A stretch of DNA of 64,000 nucleotides. It comes from Oerskovia flava (GTDB taxonomy: Bacteria; Actinomycetota; Actinomycetes; Actinomycetales; Cellulomonadaceae). This document shows, piece after piece, positions 45,490-53,861 of this stretch. The notes beneath the pieces were generated by a model. The model did no database searches. It was not told where the DNA came from and saw nothing but the letters and a program-made list of their open reading frames with translations. The stretch lies in NCBI RefSeq assembly GCF_026163685.1, contig NZ_JAOXSR010000002.1, positions 330,599-394,598 of the forward strand, written 5' to 3'. The first letter of the stretch is position 1. Each line of letters starts with the position of its first letter. The translations under genes and the position numbers were made by a program.

Positions 45490-46119
45490 ATGTCACCTCA
45501 AAACGACCATACGTCACCCGACCATACTGCCGTTGCTACACCGCACGATGACCCGATCGACGACGCTCGTGCCCCCCGGACCACCGAAGCCACCACGGAC
45601 CCGTCACGCCGGCTCGTGACGATCCTGCCGCCCGTCATCAGTGACGGAGCACACATGTGGCAGATCGCCCGCGACAGCGGAACCTTGGACCTCAACTCGT
45701 CCTACGCCTATCTGATGATGTGCCGCGACTTCGCCCGCACCTCCCGCCTCGCGTGGGTGGACGGCCGCCCCGCCGGCTTCGTCATCGCCTACCGGCGCCC
45801 TGCCAGACCCGACTGCCTCTTCGTGTGGCAGGTCGCGGTCGACGCGGCGCACCGCGGGCACGGGATCGCCGCCCGCCTGCTCGACGACCTCGTCGAGTCC
45901 GAGCTGCGCGACCCGTCCGAACCCGTGCTCACGGTCGAGACGACCATCACCGAGGACAACCTCGCGTCCCGGACGCTGTTCCGCCGGTTCGCCGAACGGT
46001 GGGACGCGCCGCTGTACACCAGCGACCTGTTCGTCGCCGCGGACTTCCCCGACGACCACGACGGCGAGCCGCTGATCGAGATCGGGCCGCTCACCGCTCC
46101 ACGCACCGACCCGGCCTGA
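45490..46119 (+). CDS. ectA: L-2,4-diaminobutyrate acetyltransferase EctA
   Basis: A 209-aa GNAT enzyme that acetylates diaminobutyrate in ectoine synthesis. Family marks: ISDGAHMWQIARDSGTLDLN SSYAYLMMCRDF, then the acetyl-CoA segment VAVDAAHRGHGIAARLLDDL and TITEDNLASRTLFRRFAERW. The first 45 residues are a disordered Asp/Thr/Pro-rich extension. ATG at 45490 has no good ribosome site; a later start near the family core is conceivable. First gene of ectABC. Confidence 0.92.
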   Translation: MSPQNDHTSPDHTAVATPHDDPIDDARAPRTTEATTDPSRRLVTILPPVISDGAHMWQIARDSGTLDLNSSYAYLMMCRDFARTSRLAWVDGRPAGFVIAYRRPARPDCLFVWQVAVDAAHRGHGIAARLLDDLVESELRDPSEPVLTVETTITEDNLASRTLFRRFAERWDAPLYTSDLFVAADFPDDHDGEPLIEIGPLTAPRTDPA

Positions 46120-46242
46120 CCGCCGCCCCGTGCACCACGGCGCGACCGTGCGCTTCCGTGCGCCTTCGACCGCGCCCCCGACCGCCGACCGGCGCTCATC
46201 CTTCACCTCAGTCCCGTCATCACACGCACCAGGAGTGTTCAC

Positions 46243-47496
46243 ATGACCATCGCTCATGAGCTCGATTCCCAGGTCCGCAGCTACTCGCGGTCGTGGCCCA
46301 CGGTCTTCGACCGTGCGCGCGGCAGCATCATGTACGCCGAGGACGGCACGGAGTACCTCGACTTCTTCGCCGGCGCCGGTTCGCTCAACTACGGGCACAA
46401 CAACCCCGTGCTCAAGGCCGCGCTGCTGGACTACCTGACCGACGACCACATCGTGCACTCGCTCGACATGTTCACCACGGCACGGCGCGAGTTCCTCGAG
46501 ACGCTCTCGGAGACGATCCTCGAGCCGCGCGACCTCGACTACAAGGTGATCTTCCCCGGCCCGGGGGGCGCGAACGCCGTCGAGTCCGCCCTCAAGCTGG
46601 CCCGCAAGGTCACCGGCCGTGAGTCGGTCGTCAACTTCACCAACGCCTTCCACGGCATGACGCTCGGTGCGCTGTCCGTCACGGGCAACTCCATGAAGCG
46701 CGGCGGCGCCGGCGTCCCGCTGGTGCACGCCACCCCCATGCCGTACGACGACTACTTCGCCGGCGAGTACCCGGACTTCTTCTACTTCGAGCGGCTCCTC
46801 ACCGACCTCGGCAGCGGTCTCAACGAGCCGGCCGCCGTCATCGTCGAGAGCGTCCAGGGCGAGGGCGGCATCAACGCCGCCCGCGCCGAGTGGCTCCGCG
46901 GCCTGGCCGCCCTGTGCCGGGAGCACGGCATCCTGCTCATCCTCGACGACATCCAGATGGGCTGCGGCCGCACGGGTGGCTTCTTCAGCTTCGAGGAGGC
47001 CGGCATCGTCCCCGACATCGTGTGCCTGTCGAAGTCGATCAGCGGCTACGGGCTGCCCATGGCGATCACGCTCGTGCGTCCCGAGCTCGACGTCTGGGAG
47101 CCCGGCGAGCACAACGGCACCTTCCGCGGCTTCGCCCCGGCGTTCGTCACGGCCGCGCAGGCCATGCGGACCTACTGGAGCGACGACGTCCTGCAGCGGT
47201 CGACGATCGACAAGGGCTTCGCGGTCGAGAGCCGCTTCGAGACCCTCGTGGCGCGGTACCCCGAGGCCGGCCTGACGGCCAAGGGCCGCGGGCTCGCGCG
47301 CGGGCTGCAGTTCACCGCCTCGGGTGCGGCGTCCGAGGTCTGCCAGCAGGCCTACCAGCGTGGGCTGCTCATGGAGACGTCCGGCCCCGACGACGAGGTC
47401 ATGAAGATCCTGCCGCCGCTGACCATCACCGACGCCGAGCTCGCTCGCGGGCTCGAGATCATCGACGAGTCCGTGGCCGCCGTCCTCGCACCGTGA
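46243..47496 (+). CDS. ectB: Diaminobutyrate-2-oxoglutarate transaminase EctB
   Basis: A 417-aa class III aminotransferase making diaminobutyrate from aspartate semialdehyde. Cofactor binding: [40 protein letters not shown] and the PLP lysine in [35 protein letters not shown] is typical of EctB. It is 123 bases after ectA. Confidence 0.96.
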   Translation: MTIAHELDSQVRSYSRSWPTVFDRARGSIMYAEDGTEYLDFFAGAGSLNYGHNNPVLKAALLDYLTDDHIVHSLDMFTTARREFLETLSETILEPRDLDYKVIFPGPGGANAVESALKLARKVTGRESVVNFTNAFHGMTLGALSVTGNSMKRGGAGVPLVHATPMPYDDYFAGEYPDFFYFERLLTDLGSGLNEPAAVIVESVQGEGGINAARAEWLRGLAALCREHGILLILDDIQMGCGRTGGFFSFEEAGIVPDIVCLSKSISGYGLPMAITLVRPELDVWEPGEHNGTFRGFAPAFVTAAQAMRTYWSDDVLQRSTIDKGFAVESRFETLVARYPEAGLTAKGRGLARGLQFTASGAASEVCQQAYQRGLLMETSGPDDEVMKILPPLTITDAELARGLEIIDESVAAVLAP

Positions 47497-47551
47497 GCCC
47501 CGCCGCTCTCCCCCACCGCTCAACCCGCCGACCCCTCAGGAGGGACCCCGC

Positions 47552-47944
47552 ATGATCGTGCGCACGCTCGACGAGATCACCGACACCGACGCCGACGTCC
47601 GCCAGGAGAACTGGCGCTCGCGCCGCATCGTCCTGGCCAAGGACGGCGTGGGTTTCTCGGTCCACGAGACGACCCTCGAACCTGGCACCGTCAACGAGTT
47701 CTGGTACGCCAACCACATCGAGGCGGTCTTCATCGTCGAGGGCGAGGGCGAGATCACCGACCTCGGGACCGGCGAGGTCCACCAGCTCGCCCCCGGCTCG
47801 CTGTACCTGCTGGACAAGCACGACAAGCACGTGGTGCGTCCCCGCACCCGCATCCGCACCGTGTGCGTGTTCAACCCGCCGGTCACCGGCCGCGAGGTGC
47901 ACGACGAGAACGGCGTCTACCCGCTGATCACCGAGGTGGCCTGA
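47552..47944 (+). CDS. ectC: L-ectoine synthase EctC
   Basis: A 130-aa cupin that closes N-acetyl-diaminobutyrate to ectoine. Family marks are [40 protein letters not shown], the [20 protein letters not shown] segment and [31 protein letters not shown] precedes the ATG. No ectD (hydroxylase) follows, so the product would be ectoine rather than 5-hydroxyectoine unless ectD is elsewhere. Confidence 0.97.
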   Translation: MIVRTLDEITDTDADVRQENWRSRRIVLAKDGVGFSVHETTLEPGTVNEFWYANHIEAVFIVEGEGEITDLGTGEVHQLAPGSLYLLDKHDKHVVRPRTRIRTVCVFNPPVTGREVHDENGVYPLITEVA

Positions 47945-47966
47945 CCACCCCGGGCTCACCACCCGC

Positions 47967-48008
47967 ACGACCCGCCGCAGGCGCCTCAGGGCGCTCGCGG
48001 CGGGTCGT
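47967..48008. terminator. Bidirectional-type hairpin between ectC and the convergent aminotransferase gene
   Basis: ACGACCCGCCGC (47967-47978) pairs with GCGGCGGGTCGT (47997-48008), a perfect 12-bp stem, and the loop contains a further GCGCC/GGGCGC pair. It lies between two convergent gene ends, the expected place for a shared terminator. Confidence 0.7.
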
Positions 48009-48045
48009 CGTCGGTTCCGGCCGTCTCACCGCAGCCGTCCCTGGA

Positions 48046-48900
48046 TCAGGGGTCGACGTCGGCCGCTCGACGTCGGTCGAACAGCTCGCGAGCGCGCAGC
48101 GACAGCTCACCGGCCTCCACGTCCGTGTCGTCGAGACGCACGACCGGCTGGATGTTGCGCACGCTGCCCGCCAGGGCGAGGTGGGCGCGGCCCGCGGCCA
48201 CGTCGTCGAGCACGGAGAAGGGCAGCTCACCCTCGCGCGCCTCACGGACGGGCAGTCCCTCGTCGAGGGCCCACTCGAGCAGGAGCTCGCGCGTGATGCC
48301 GGCCAGGCACCCCACGTCCAGCCGCGGCGTGACGAGCTCGCCGGCGCGCTCCACGAAGACGTTCGACCCCGTGCCCTCGCACAGGTCCCCGAGCGTGTTG
48401 GCGAGGATCGCCTCGTCGGCGCCCCGTGAGGCCGCGTCTGCGAGCGCGACGACGTTCTCGGCGTACGACGTGGTCTTGAGCCCTGCGACCGCCGAGCGCT
48501 CGTTGCGTACCCAGGGGGACCTCGCGACCTTCGCCGTGGCGCCGGGTGCGGCGGGGCTCGCGGCGACCACGACGGTCTGCGCGCCCGGTTCCCGGCCGGA
48601 GCCGAGGGGCCCGTAGCCGGCGGTCACGGTGATCCGCAGGCGGCCGGCGTCCGTACCGGCGGCCTGCAGGACCTGCGCGACGCCGTCCCGCACCAGCGCC
48701 TCGTCCGGCGCGTCGAGCCCGAGGCCGGCCGCCGAGCGCGCGAGGCGGCGCAGGTGCCGGGTCAGGGCGAACGCGGTCCCGTCGTAGACGGCGCACGTCT
48801 CGAAGACCCCGTCCCCGACGGTCACGCCGTGATCGACGGCGCTGAGCGCCTTCTCCCGCGGGCCTACGAGGGCCCCGTCCACCCACACCACCATCGACAT
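48046..48900 (-). CDS. pabC: Class IV aminotransferase, aminodeoxychorismate lyase-like
   Basis: A 284-aa PLP enzyme. The start MSMVVWVDGALVGPREKALS and VTVGDGVFETCAVYDGTAFA are fold-type IV; the PLP Lys is in SAVAGLKTTSYAENVVALAD, with EGTGSNVFVERAGELVTPRL and GCLAGITRELLLEWA. Directly after a PabB-type gene it most likely converts aminodeoxychorismate to para-aminobenzoate for folate. D-amino acid or branched-chain aminotransferases share this fold, so the call depends on the neighbour. ATG at 48900 is 14 bases after the pabB stop. Confidence 0.82.
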   Translation of the reverse strand: MSMVVWVDGALVGPREKALSAVDHGVTVGDGVFETCAVYDGTAFALTRHLRRLARSAAGLGLDAPDEALVRDGVAQVLQAAGTDAGRLRITVTAGYGPLGSGREPGAQTVVVAASPAAPGATAKVARSPWVRNERSAVAGLKTTSYAENVVALADAASRGADEAILANTLGDLCEGTGSNVFVERAGELVTPRLDVGCLAGITRELLLEWALDEGLPVREAREGELPFSVLDDVAAGRAHLALAGSVRNIQPVVRLDDTDVEAGELSLRARELFDRRRAADVDP

Positions 48901-48914
48901 GCGTCCAGTCTGCC

Positions 48915-50042
48915 TCAGCCGTCGTGCCGAGACCCGCCGGACGCCAGCCCGACGAGGCGGTGCGCCTTGAGCTCGGTCTCCGCCCACTCGCCCGCGGGGT
49001 CGCTCCCCCACGTGATGCCGGCGCCCGTGCCGAACCGCAGGACGCCGTCGTCCCACCAGAACGTCCGGATGCCCACCGCCAACTCGGCCGTGCCGGCCCC
49101 GGGGTCGACCCAGCCCACGGCACCGCAGTACGGGCCGCGCGGAGCGCTCTCGAGCTCGCCGATGATGCGCAGCGCCGACGACTTCGGTGCGCCCGACACC
49201 GAGGCGGGCGGGTGCGTCGCGGCCAGGACCGCCTCCCACAGCCGTCCGGAGGCCATGAGGGCCGGCTCGACCGCACCGGTCACCCGGGAGACCAGGTGCA
49301 CGAGCCCGGGGTGCTCCTCGACCGCGAGGAGGTCGGTGACCTCGACCGTGCCCGGCAGGCACACCCGCTGCAGGTCGTTGCGCACCAGGTCGGTGATCAT
49401 GACGTTCTCGGCCCGGTCCTTGTCCGTCAGCCCGGCCGCGCTGCGCGCCGTGCCCTTGATCGGCCCGGACGACAGCCGCCCCGCGTCCAGGCGCAGGTAG
49501 AGCTCCGGCGAGGCGGTCACGACCCACACGGGGTCGACGCCGGTGCTCGCGGGGACGTGGATCGCACCGGCGTACGGTGCGGGGTTGCCCCGCGCGAGGA
49601 TCTCGGCCAGGGCGCGGGCGTCGGGTTCCGTGCCGTCGTGGGCCGGCAGCGGCGCCGAGAGCACGCGGCAGATGTTCGCTTGGTAGACCTCGCCGTCGCG
49701 CACCTCTCGCCGGACCCGCGCCACCGCGGCCTCGTACTGCGCGCGGTCGAGCGAGCTCGCCCAGCTCCCGACCGCGGGGCCGCGCCACGGAGCGGCGGGC
49801 GCGTCCGCGTCGTCGGGCAGGTCGCCTGATTCTTCCGCGAACCTCCACGCGCGGGCACGTCCGCCCTGCGAACGGCCCTCGAAGTCCACGACCACGAACC
49901 ACGGCCCGCCCTGCGTGAGGCGCTCGGGCTGCTCCCAGAGGTCGACGCACTCGACGACGCCGTGCCCGGCACGCCCCGCGAAGGCGGCGAATCCCGTGTT
50001 GAGGGGCGCAGGACGCGCGGCGGAACGTGACCCGCGCCTCAC
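48915..50042 (-). CDS. pabB: Aminodeoxychorismate synthase component I (PabB-like)
   Basis: A 375-aa chorismate-utilising enzyme. The catalytic half shows DGEVYQANICRVLSAPL, the SSGPIKGTARSAAG motif, DRAENVMITDLVRNDLQRVC, and ATHPPASVSGAPKSSALRII. The PIKGT motif with its Lys favours the PabB branch over anthranilate synthase. The GTG start at 50042 makes it shorter than full-length TrpE. With the downstream class IV aminotransferase it should make para-aminobenzoate. The glutamine amidotransferase partner (PabA) is not in the window. Confidence 0.85.
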   Translation of the reverse strand: MRRGSRSAARPAPLNTGFAAFAGRAGHGVVECVDLWEQPERLTQGGPWFVVVDFEGRSQGGRARAWRFAEESGDLPDDADAPAAPWRGPAVGSWASSLDRAQYEAAVARVRREVRDGEVYQANICRVLSAPLPAHDGTEPDARALAEILARGNPAPYAGAIHVPASTGVDPVWVVTASPELYLRLDAGRLSSGPIKGTARSAAGLTDKDRAENVMITDLVRNDLQRVCLPGTVEVTDLLAVEEHPGLVHLVSRVTGAVEPALMASGRLWEAVLAATHPPASVSGAPKSSALRIIGELESAPRGPYCGAVGWVDPGAGTAELAVGIRTFWWDDGVLRFGTGAGITWGSDPAGEWAETELKAHRLVGLASGGSRHDG

Positions 50043-50099
50043 CTCACCACCGACTCAGGCAACCTCGGGACGTCTCGGGACATCTCGCCCGCGTGCGGA

Positions 50100-50119
50100 A
50101 ACCGCGAGATCTCGCGGTT
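50100..50119. repeat. Palindrome AACCGCGAG-at-CTCGCGGTT
   Basis: A perfect 20-bp palindrome between pabB and the tRNA cluster. It is nearly identical to the one at 44849-44871. Confidence 0.65.
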
Positions 50120-50267
50120 CGTGGGTGGTGTGGGCTGGGATCGGAGCACGGCCCCACGCTACCGACCGGCGCGTGGGGCCGGAGCCAGTTGGACGTCCGG
50201 CGCTCCGGTCTACTAATGTTTGGGACGCGCCGAGAGCGCCGGAGGAAATCCGGCAGGTCCCGGTCGC

Positions 50268-50339
50268 GCGGACGTGGCTCAGTGGTAGAGCATCACCTTG
50301 CCAAGGTGAGGGTCGCGGGTTCGAATCCCGTCGTCCGCT
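50268..50339 (+). tRNA. tRNA-Gly(GCC)
   Basis: Acceptor GCGGACG pairs with CGTCCGC, discriminator T. Anticodon arm TCACC-TTGCCAA-GGTGA gives anticodon GCC. T-arm is GCGGG-TTCGAAT-CCCGT. It starts a three-gene tRNA cluster. Confidence 0.96.
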
Positions 50340-50384
50340 CGGATACCTTGATCGACCCTCCACCCCAGAGGGTTGGGGTCTCAG

Positions 50385-50455
50385 GGTGGAGTGGCCGAGA
50401 GGCGAGGCAGCGGCCTGCAAAGCCGTATACGTGGGTTCGAATCCCATCTCCACCT
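50385..50455 (+). tRNA. tRNA-Cys(GCA)
   Basis: Acceptor GGTGGAG pairs with CTCCACC, discriminator T as usual for tRNA-Cys. Anticodon arm GCGGC-CTGCAAA-GCCGT gives anticodon GCA. T-arm GTGGG-TTCGAAT-CCCAT. CCA is not encoded. Confidence 0.95.
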
Positions 50456-50469
50456 CTCAGCACGATCTT

Positions 50470-50544
50470 GGGCGATTGGCGCAGCGGTAGCGCGCTTCCC
50501 TGACACGGAAGAGGTCACTGGTTCGATCCCAGTATCGCCCACCA
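50470..50544 (+). tRNA. tRNA-Val(GAC)
   Basis: Acceptor GGGCGAT pairs with ATCGCCC, then A and an encoded CCA. Anticodon arm CTTCC-CTGACAC-GGAAG gives anticodon GAC. T-arm ACTGG-TTCGATC-CCAGT. Apart from the anticodon stem and a few bases it is the same as tRNA-Val(CAC) at 45 kb. Confidence 0.96.
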
Positions 50545-50548
50545 GCAT

Positions 50549-50592
50549 GACGAAGAGGCCGCACCGGAAAGATCCGGTGCGGCCTCTTCGTC
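50549..50592 (+). terminator. Terminator after the tRNA cluster
   Basis: A perfect 19-bp stem: 50549-50567 (begins GACGAAGAGGCCGCACCGG) and its complement at 50574-50592, loop AAAGAT. No strong T-run follows. It shares the AGAGGCCG core with the tRNA-Val(CAC) terminator. Confidence 0.8.
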
Positions 50593-50618
50593 GTGCGGGC
50601 ACGACGCGGACCTCGAGG

Positions 50619-51365
50619 TCAGACCGCTGTCGAACGGGCAGCCTCGTCGATCAGCCCTGCGACGACGTCGGGCCGGGAGACGGTGACGGCATGGGAGGCG
50701 TCGACCTCGACGATGCGCGACGACGCCCGCTCCGCCATGAACCGCTGGGCCTGCGCCGGGACGGCCAGGTCCTGGAGGGTGATGAGAGACCAGGACGGGA
50801 TGGTCTTCCAGGCCGCCGTGGTCGCCGTGCCCGCGAGCGCGTCGGCGATGATCGGCCGCTGCGTGACGGCCATCAGACCAGCGACGTCCGGTGTCACGTC
50901 CGCGGCGAAGACCGGCCGGAACTTCTCCTGCTCGATGGAGAGATCGTCGACGGCCCGACCGTCGGGTCCGTGGACGGAGACCTGGCGCAGCGCCGATCCG
51001 AGCTCGTTGCCCGGATACTTCCCGGCCAGCTCCGCGGTGCTCTCCCCTTCCTCGAGGAGGAAGCTGGCGACGTAGACGAGGGCTCTCACCTGCGGGTGCC
51101 CGTGGGCAGCCTCGCTCATCACGCTGCCGCCGTAGGAGTGGCCGGCGACGACGATCGGCCCGTCGATGCCGTCCAGGACGTCGCGCAGGAGCGCGGCGTC
51201 ACCGTGCAGGCTACGCAGCGGGTTGGCCACCCCGATCGTCGGATAGCCCTCGCGCAGTAGCCGGGCGATCACGTCGTTCCAGCTCGACGAGTCAGCGAAG
51301 GCGCCGTGCACGAGCACGACGGTGGGCTTGGCGTCGGCGCGGCTGTCAAGGGTGCTGCTGGTCAT
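50619..51365 (-). CDS. Alpha/beta hydrolase
   Basis: A 248-aa serine hydrolase-fold protein. PTVVLVHGAFADSSSWNDVI is the oxyanion block, the nucleophile elbow is VVAGHSYGGSVMSE (Ser), the acid residue is probably in the SLITLQDLAVPAQAQRFMAE region, and the His is in VEVDASHAVTVSRPD. Small esterases or hydrolases of this shape act on many substrates. ATG at 51365 follows GAGAGGAA. It lies 90 bases after the SnoaL-like gene and is probably controlled by the same MerR regulator. Confidence 0.85.
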   Translation of the reverse strand: MTSSTLDSRADAKPTVVLVHGAFADSSSWNDVIARLLREGYPTIGVANPLRSLHGDAALLRDVLDGIDGPIVVAGHSYGGSVMSEAAHGHPQVRALVYVASFLLEEGESTAELAGKYPGNELGSALRQVSVHGPDGRAVDDLSIEQEKFRPVFAADVTPDVAGLMAVTQRPIIADALAGTATTAAWKTIPSWSLITLQDLAVPAQAQRFMAERASSRIVEVDASHAVTVSRPDVVAGLIDEAARSTAV

Positions 51366-51455
51366 CGGTCGTTCCTCTCGGTCTGCGGGCGACCTGCTGC
51401 CGCCCGTCCGGTCGCACTCGTCGTGCGAGTTCTTCACCGGCCCCTGTGGGCGGCG

Positions 51456-51809
51456 TCATGCGGCGATGACCAGCTCCGAGACGAGGTCGCCGGTCATCGT
51501 GAAGCGGTAGCCGAGCTCGGCAACCCCGCCGGGGAAGTCGCCCACCAGGCGCTGGGTCGCGACCCAGCGCCTGTCGTCGATGCGCTGGGCACCGACGAGC
51601 TCGGTCGTGTAGCGGAACTCCGCCCCGGCCCGGGAGAGGAAGCGTCGGATCTCCTCGGTGCCGCGGTAGGTCGTGCCGTCGTCCACGACCACCGCGGTCG
51701 AGGAGAAGGCACCGAGCGCCGCGTCGGCGTCCCGAGCCGTGTGTGCGGCGAGATACCTGCGGATCGTCGCCGGGAGGTCGCTGGGCTGGATGCTGGTCGA
51801 TGTGTTCAT
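51456..51809 (-). CDS. SnoaL-like / NTF2-fold protein
   Basis: A 117-aa cone-fold protein with IRRYLAAHTARDADAALGAF, TYRGTEEIRRFLSRAGAEFR and GGVAELGYRFTMTGDLVSEL. Members are cyclases, isomerases or binding proteins; the pocket residues do not tell which. Its ATG is 6 bases from the weak -10 of the MerR-type promoter, so transcription is likely leaderless. Confidence 0.82.
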   Translation of the reverse strand: MNTSTSIQPSDLPATIRRYLAAHTARDADAALGAFSSTAVVVDDGTTYRGTEEIRRFLSRAGAEFRYTTELVGAQRIDDRRWVATQRLVGDFPGGVAELGYRFTMTGDLVSELVIAA

Positions 51810-51815
51810 GCGTCG

Positions 51816-51871
51816 ACCGTGGGCGCTCCCCGCACGGGAGGGTCAAGCGCTGGACTCTCCCCCTGGGAGAG
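51816..51871. promoter_or_regulatory. MerR-type operator/promoter between SnoaL-like gene and merR
   Basis: On the minus strand TTGACC (51846-51841) is a good -35. A 19-base spacer follows, within which CTCCC-5-GGGAG (51826-51840) is palindromic, and a weak -10 CACGGT follows 6 bases from the SnoaL ATG. A 19-bp spacer with an operator inside it is the MerR-family design. A second inverted repeat CTCTCCC-CCT-GGGAGAG (51855-51871) lies next to the merR start. Confidence 0.7.
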
Positions 51872-51887
51872 GGAGCATCATGGTTCC

Positions 51888-52685
51888 GTGCTGACCATCG
51901 GCGAGTTCTCACGGCTGACCCATCTCAGCGTGCGCACGCTCCGCCGCTATCACGACGCAGGACTGCTCGAGCCGGCCACCGTGGACGACACGACCGGCTA
52001 CCGCTACTACAGCCCTGACCAGATCCCGGCTGCGCAGGTCGTCCACCGCCTGCGCGAGCTCGACGTCCCTCTCCCCGACGTGCAGCGGATCCTGCGCTCC
52101 CCCGATCCGAGCACGCGCGCCGGCCTGGTCTCCGATCATCTGCAGCGCCTCGAGTCCGAGCTCGATCGCACACGAGCGGCGGTGGTGTCGTTGCGCCGGC
52201 TGCTGCAACCGGAACGGACGCCGCTCGACGTCGAGCTGCGAGAGGTGCCGGCGACCACGGTGGCCGCCGTCGAGGACGACGTGGCCCACGACAACGTCCT
52301 CGACTGGTACGCGGGCGCCATGGCCGAGCTGGACGCCGTCGTCGGCGAACGGACCGGTGCTCCGGGCGGGCTCTACGACAACTCCTTGTTCGAAGAAGGG
52401 CACGGGCACGTGCTCCTGTACCGGCCGACGGATCTGCCACGGCGTGTCGGCCGTGTGCACCCCGTGACGCTCCCGGCCGTCGAGCTGGCCGTCGTGACCC
52501 ACGTCGGCGAGCACCACGACATCGACGTCACCTACGGCCGGCTGGGGGCCTGGGTGGTGGCCAACACGCTCGCGGTGGCGGGACCGGTGCGGGAGACGTA
52601 CCTCGTCGGCCCTCGCGACACGCCCCACCCGTCGGCCTGGCGGACCGAGATCGGCTGGCCCGTCTTCCGCGTGACCTCGCGCTGA
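51888..52685 (+). CDS. MerR-family regulator with GyrI-like effector domain
   Basis: A 265-aa regulator. The N-terminal HTH is TIGEFSRLTHLSVRTLRRYH DAGLLEPATVDDTTGYRYYS with the usual coiled helix (DHLQRLESELDRTRAAVVSL). The C-terminal half, VELREVPATTVAAVEDDVAH then GRVHPVTLPAVELAVVTHVG, is a GyrI/effector-binding domain that senses bulky organic compounds, as in BmrR-type proteins. GTG at 51888. It is divergent from the SnoaL-like gene. Confidence 0.9.
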   Translation: MLTIGEFSRLTHLSVRTLRRYHDAGLLEPATVDDTTGYRYYSPDQIPAAQVVHRLRELDVPLPDVQRILRSPDPSTRAGLVSDHLQRLESELDRTRAAVVSLRRLLQPERTPLDVELREVPATTVAAVEDDVAHDNVLDWYAGAMAELDAVVGERTGAPGGLYDNSLFEEGHGHVLLYRPTDLPRRVGRVHPVTLPAVELAVVTHVGEHHDIDVTYGRLGAWVVANTLAVAGPVRETYLVGPRDTPHPSAWRTEIGWPVFRVTSR

Positions 52686-52734
52686 CGGTCCCGACCAGCC
52701 CGACCCACCCCTTGTGGGGCGTCGCACCTCGCCG

Positions 52735-52740
52735 TAGCGT
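52735..52740 (+). promoter_or_regulatory. -10-like box TAGCGT, leaderless geometry
   Basis: TAGCGT is 7 bases before the ATG at 52748; TTGTGG lies 17 bases upstream of it as a possible -35. Confidence 0.5.
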
Positions 52741-52747
52741 CGAGGGC

Positions 52748-53083
52748 ATGTGCCGCAACATCACCGCCCTGCGCGGCCTCGAGCCTCCGGCGACGGACGA
52801 GGAGATCGAGGCGGCTGCGCGCCAGTTCGTCCGCAAGGTCATGGGGGTCCAGACCGTGAGCGCGGCGACGCGCGACCCGATCGAGGCCGCCGTCGGGGAC
52901 ATCTCGGCGATCGTGGCGCGGCTGCTCACCGAGCTGCCCGAGCGTCGCCAGCCGCCGTCGACGGTCCCTCCCCTGCGCCGCGCAGAGGTCCGGGCCCGGA
53001 TCGCGGCCCGTGAGGCCGCCGAGCAGGAGCACGAGCGGGCGCACGCCCTGGGACTGCCGCACGAGCACGCGCAGAGCGTCTAG
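52748..53083 (+). CDS. DUF2277 family protein
   Basis: A 111-aa protein beginning MCRNITALRGLEPPATDEEI, the diagnostic DUF2277 N-terminus, followed by AAARQFVRKVMGVQTVSAAT. Function unknown. The next gene's -10 box overlaps its stop codon. Confidence 0.9.
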   Translation: MCRNITALRGLEPPATDEEIEAAARQFVRKVMGVQTVSAATRDPIEAAVGDISAIVARLLTELPERRQPPSTVPPLRRAEVRARIAAREAAEQEHERAHALGLPHEHAQSV

Positions 53084-53086
53084 GCT
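53081..53086 (+). promoter_or_regulatory. -10-like box TAGGCT, leaderless geometry
   Basis: TAGGCT is 6 bases before the GTG at 53093 and overlaps the TAG stop of the preceding gene. Confidence 0.45.
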
Positions 53087-53092
53087 CACCGG

Positions 53093-53401
53093 GTGGATCC
53101 ACGCGACACCCCCGACACCGACCCTCGTACCGTCGCCGTCAGCGCGTCGATGCGGCGCGCCAAGGCGGACGCCCGGGCGTCGCACGTGACGATCGGCCAG
53201 GTCGAGCACCAGGCCTCGGGGCGCGTCACCATCGATTGCTCGTGCGGGATGGTCCTCACCAACGGGCCGGAGTGGTCGCTCGACGAGCACATCCGCCTGC
53301 ACCGGGCCGAGGCGCGTTACCTGGCACTCAGCAGGGTGGCACCCGCGGGCATGCCACGGCTCATCGACGTCGACGCCCGGCGCCTTCCCCGGGTCGACTG
53401 A
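53093..53401 (+). CDS. Small hypothetical protein
   Basis: A 102-aa protein with a VTIDCSCGMVLTNGPEWSLD EHIRLHR segment that looks like a degenerate Cys/His zinc-type motif. No family recognised. GTG at 53093. Evidence that it is real: a leaderless-type box and good codon use. Confidence 0.6.
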   Translation: MDPRDTPDTDPRTVAVSASMRRAKADARASHVTIGQVEHQASGRVTIDCSCGMVLTNGPEWSLDEHIRLHRAEARYLALSRVAPAGMPRLIDVDARRLPRVD

Positions 53402-53443
53402 GCCGGTACCGGCCGAGCAGAGGGCTGCGACCCTCGCCGGTCC

Positions 53444-53677
53444 TCAGAGCTCGTCGGGGTCGTCCCAGGAGGTTCCCGAGGACGCTCCTTCGATGGGGTG
53501 GCGCTCGGACTCGGAGAGGGACAGCGGCGCCCGGGAGGCGTCTCCCCCGCTGAGCACGTCGCCGTGCTCCTCGTCGTCGCGTTCCGTCACCCGCTGCGGC
53601 GAGAGTCTCGCCGAGGCGATGTCGGACTCGTTGACGTCGGCTGTCTTGTGGCGTGGTCGAGAGTCCTGCGTGCTCAT
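53444..53677 (-). CDS. Small acidic, disordered protein
   Basis: A 77-aa Ser/Asp/Glu-rich protein (DDEEHGDVLSGGDASRAPLS) with no fold or family visible. It starts with ATG at 53677 and shares an intergenic region with glgX. It might be a small regulatory or structural protein; moderate doubt that it is coding. Confidence 0.5.
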   Translation of the reverse strand: MSTQDSRPRHKTADVNESDIASARLSPQRVTERDDEEHGDVLSGGDASRAPLSLSESERHPIEGASSGTSWDDPDEL

Positions 53678-53861
53678 GCTCTCGGTCTACCAGGTCCGCC
53701 GGTGCGCCGCACGCAGGACACGCGCTTGGCACACTATTTGTTGCGCTTCGTGCCATGTTCTGTCGATCACGCCGTGGCGGCACTCGTCGGCCCGTCCTGC
53801 GCCGGCCCCGCTTAGGGTGTCCTGCGACGACAAGCACAGGTTGGGGTGGAATCCTCATCCC

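Noticed and set aside
53690-53860. Region upstream of glgX as a riboswitch
   Set aside because: No conserved riboswitch core could be recognised; only a TAGGGT box and a short TGGCAC/GTGCCA repeat are seen.
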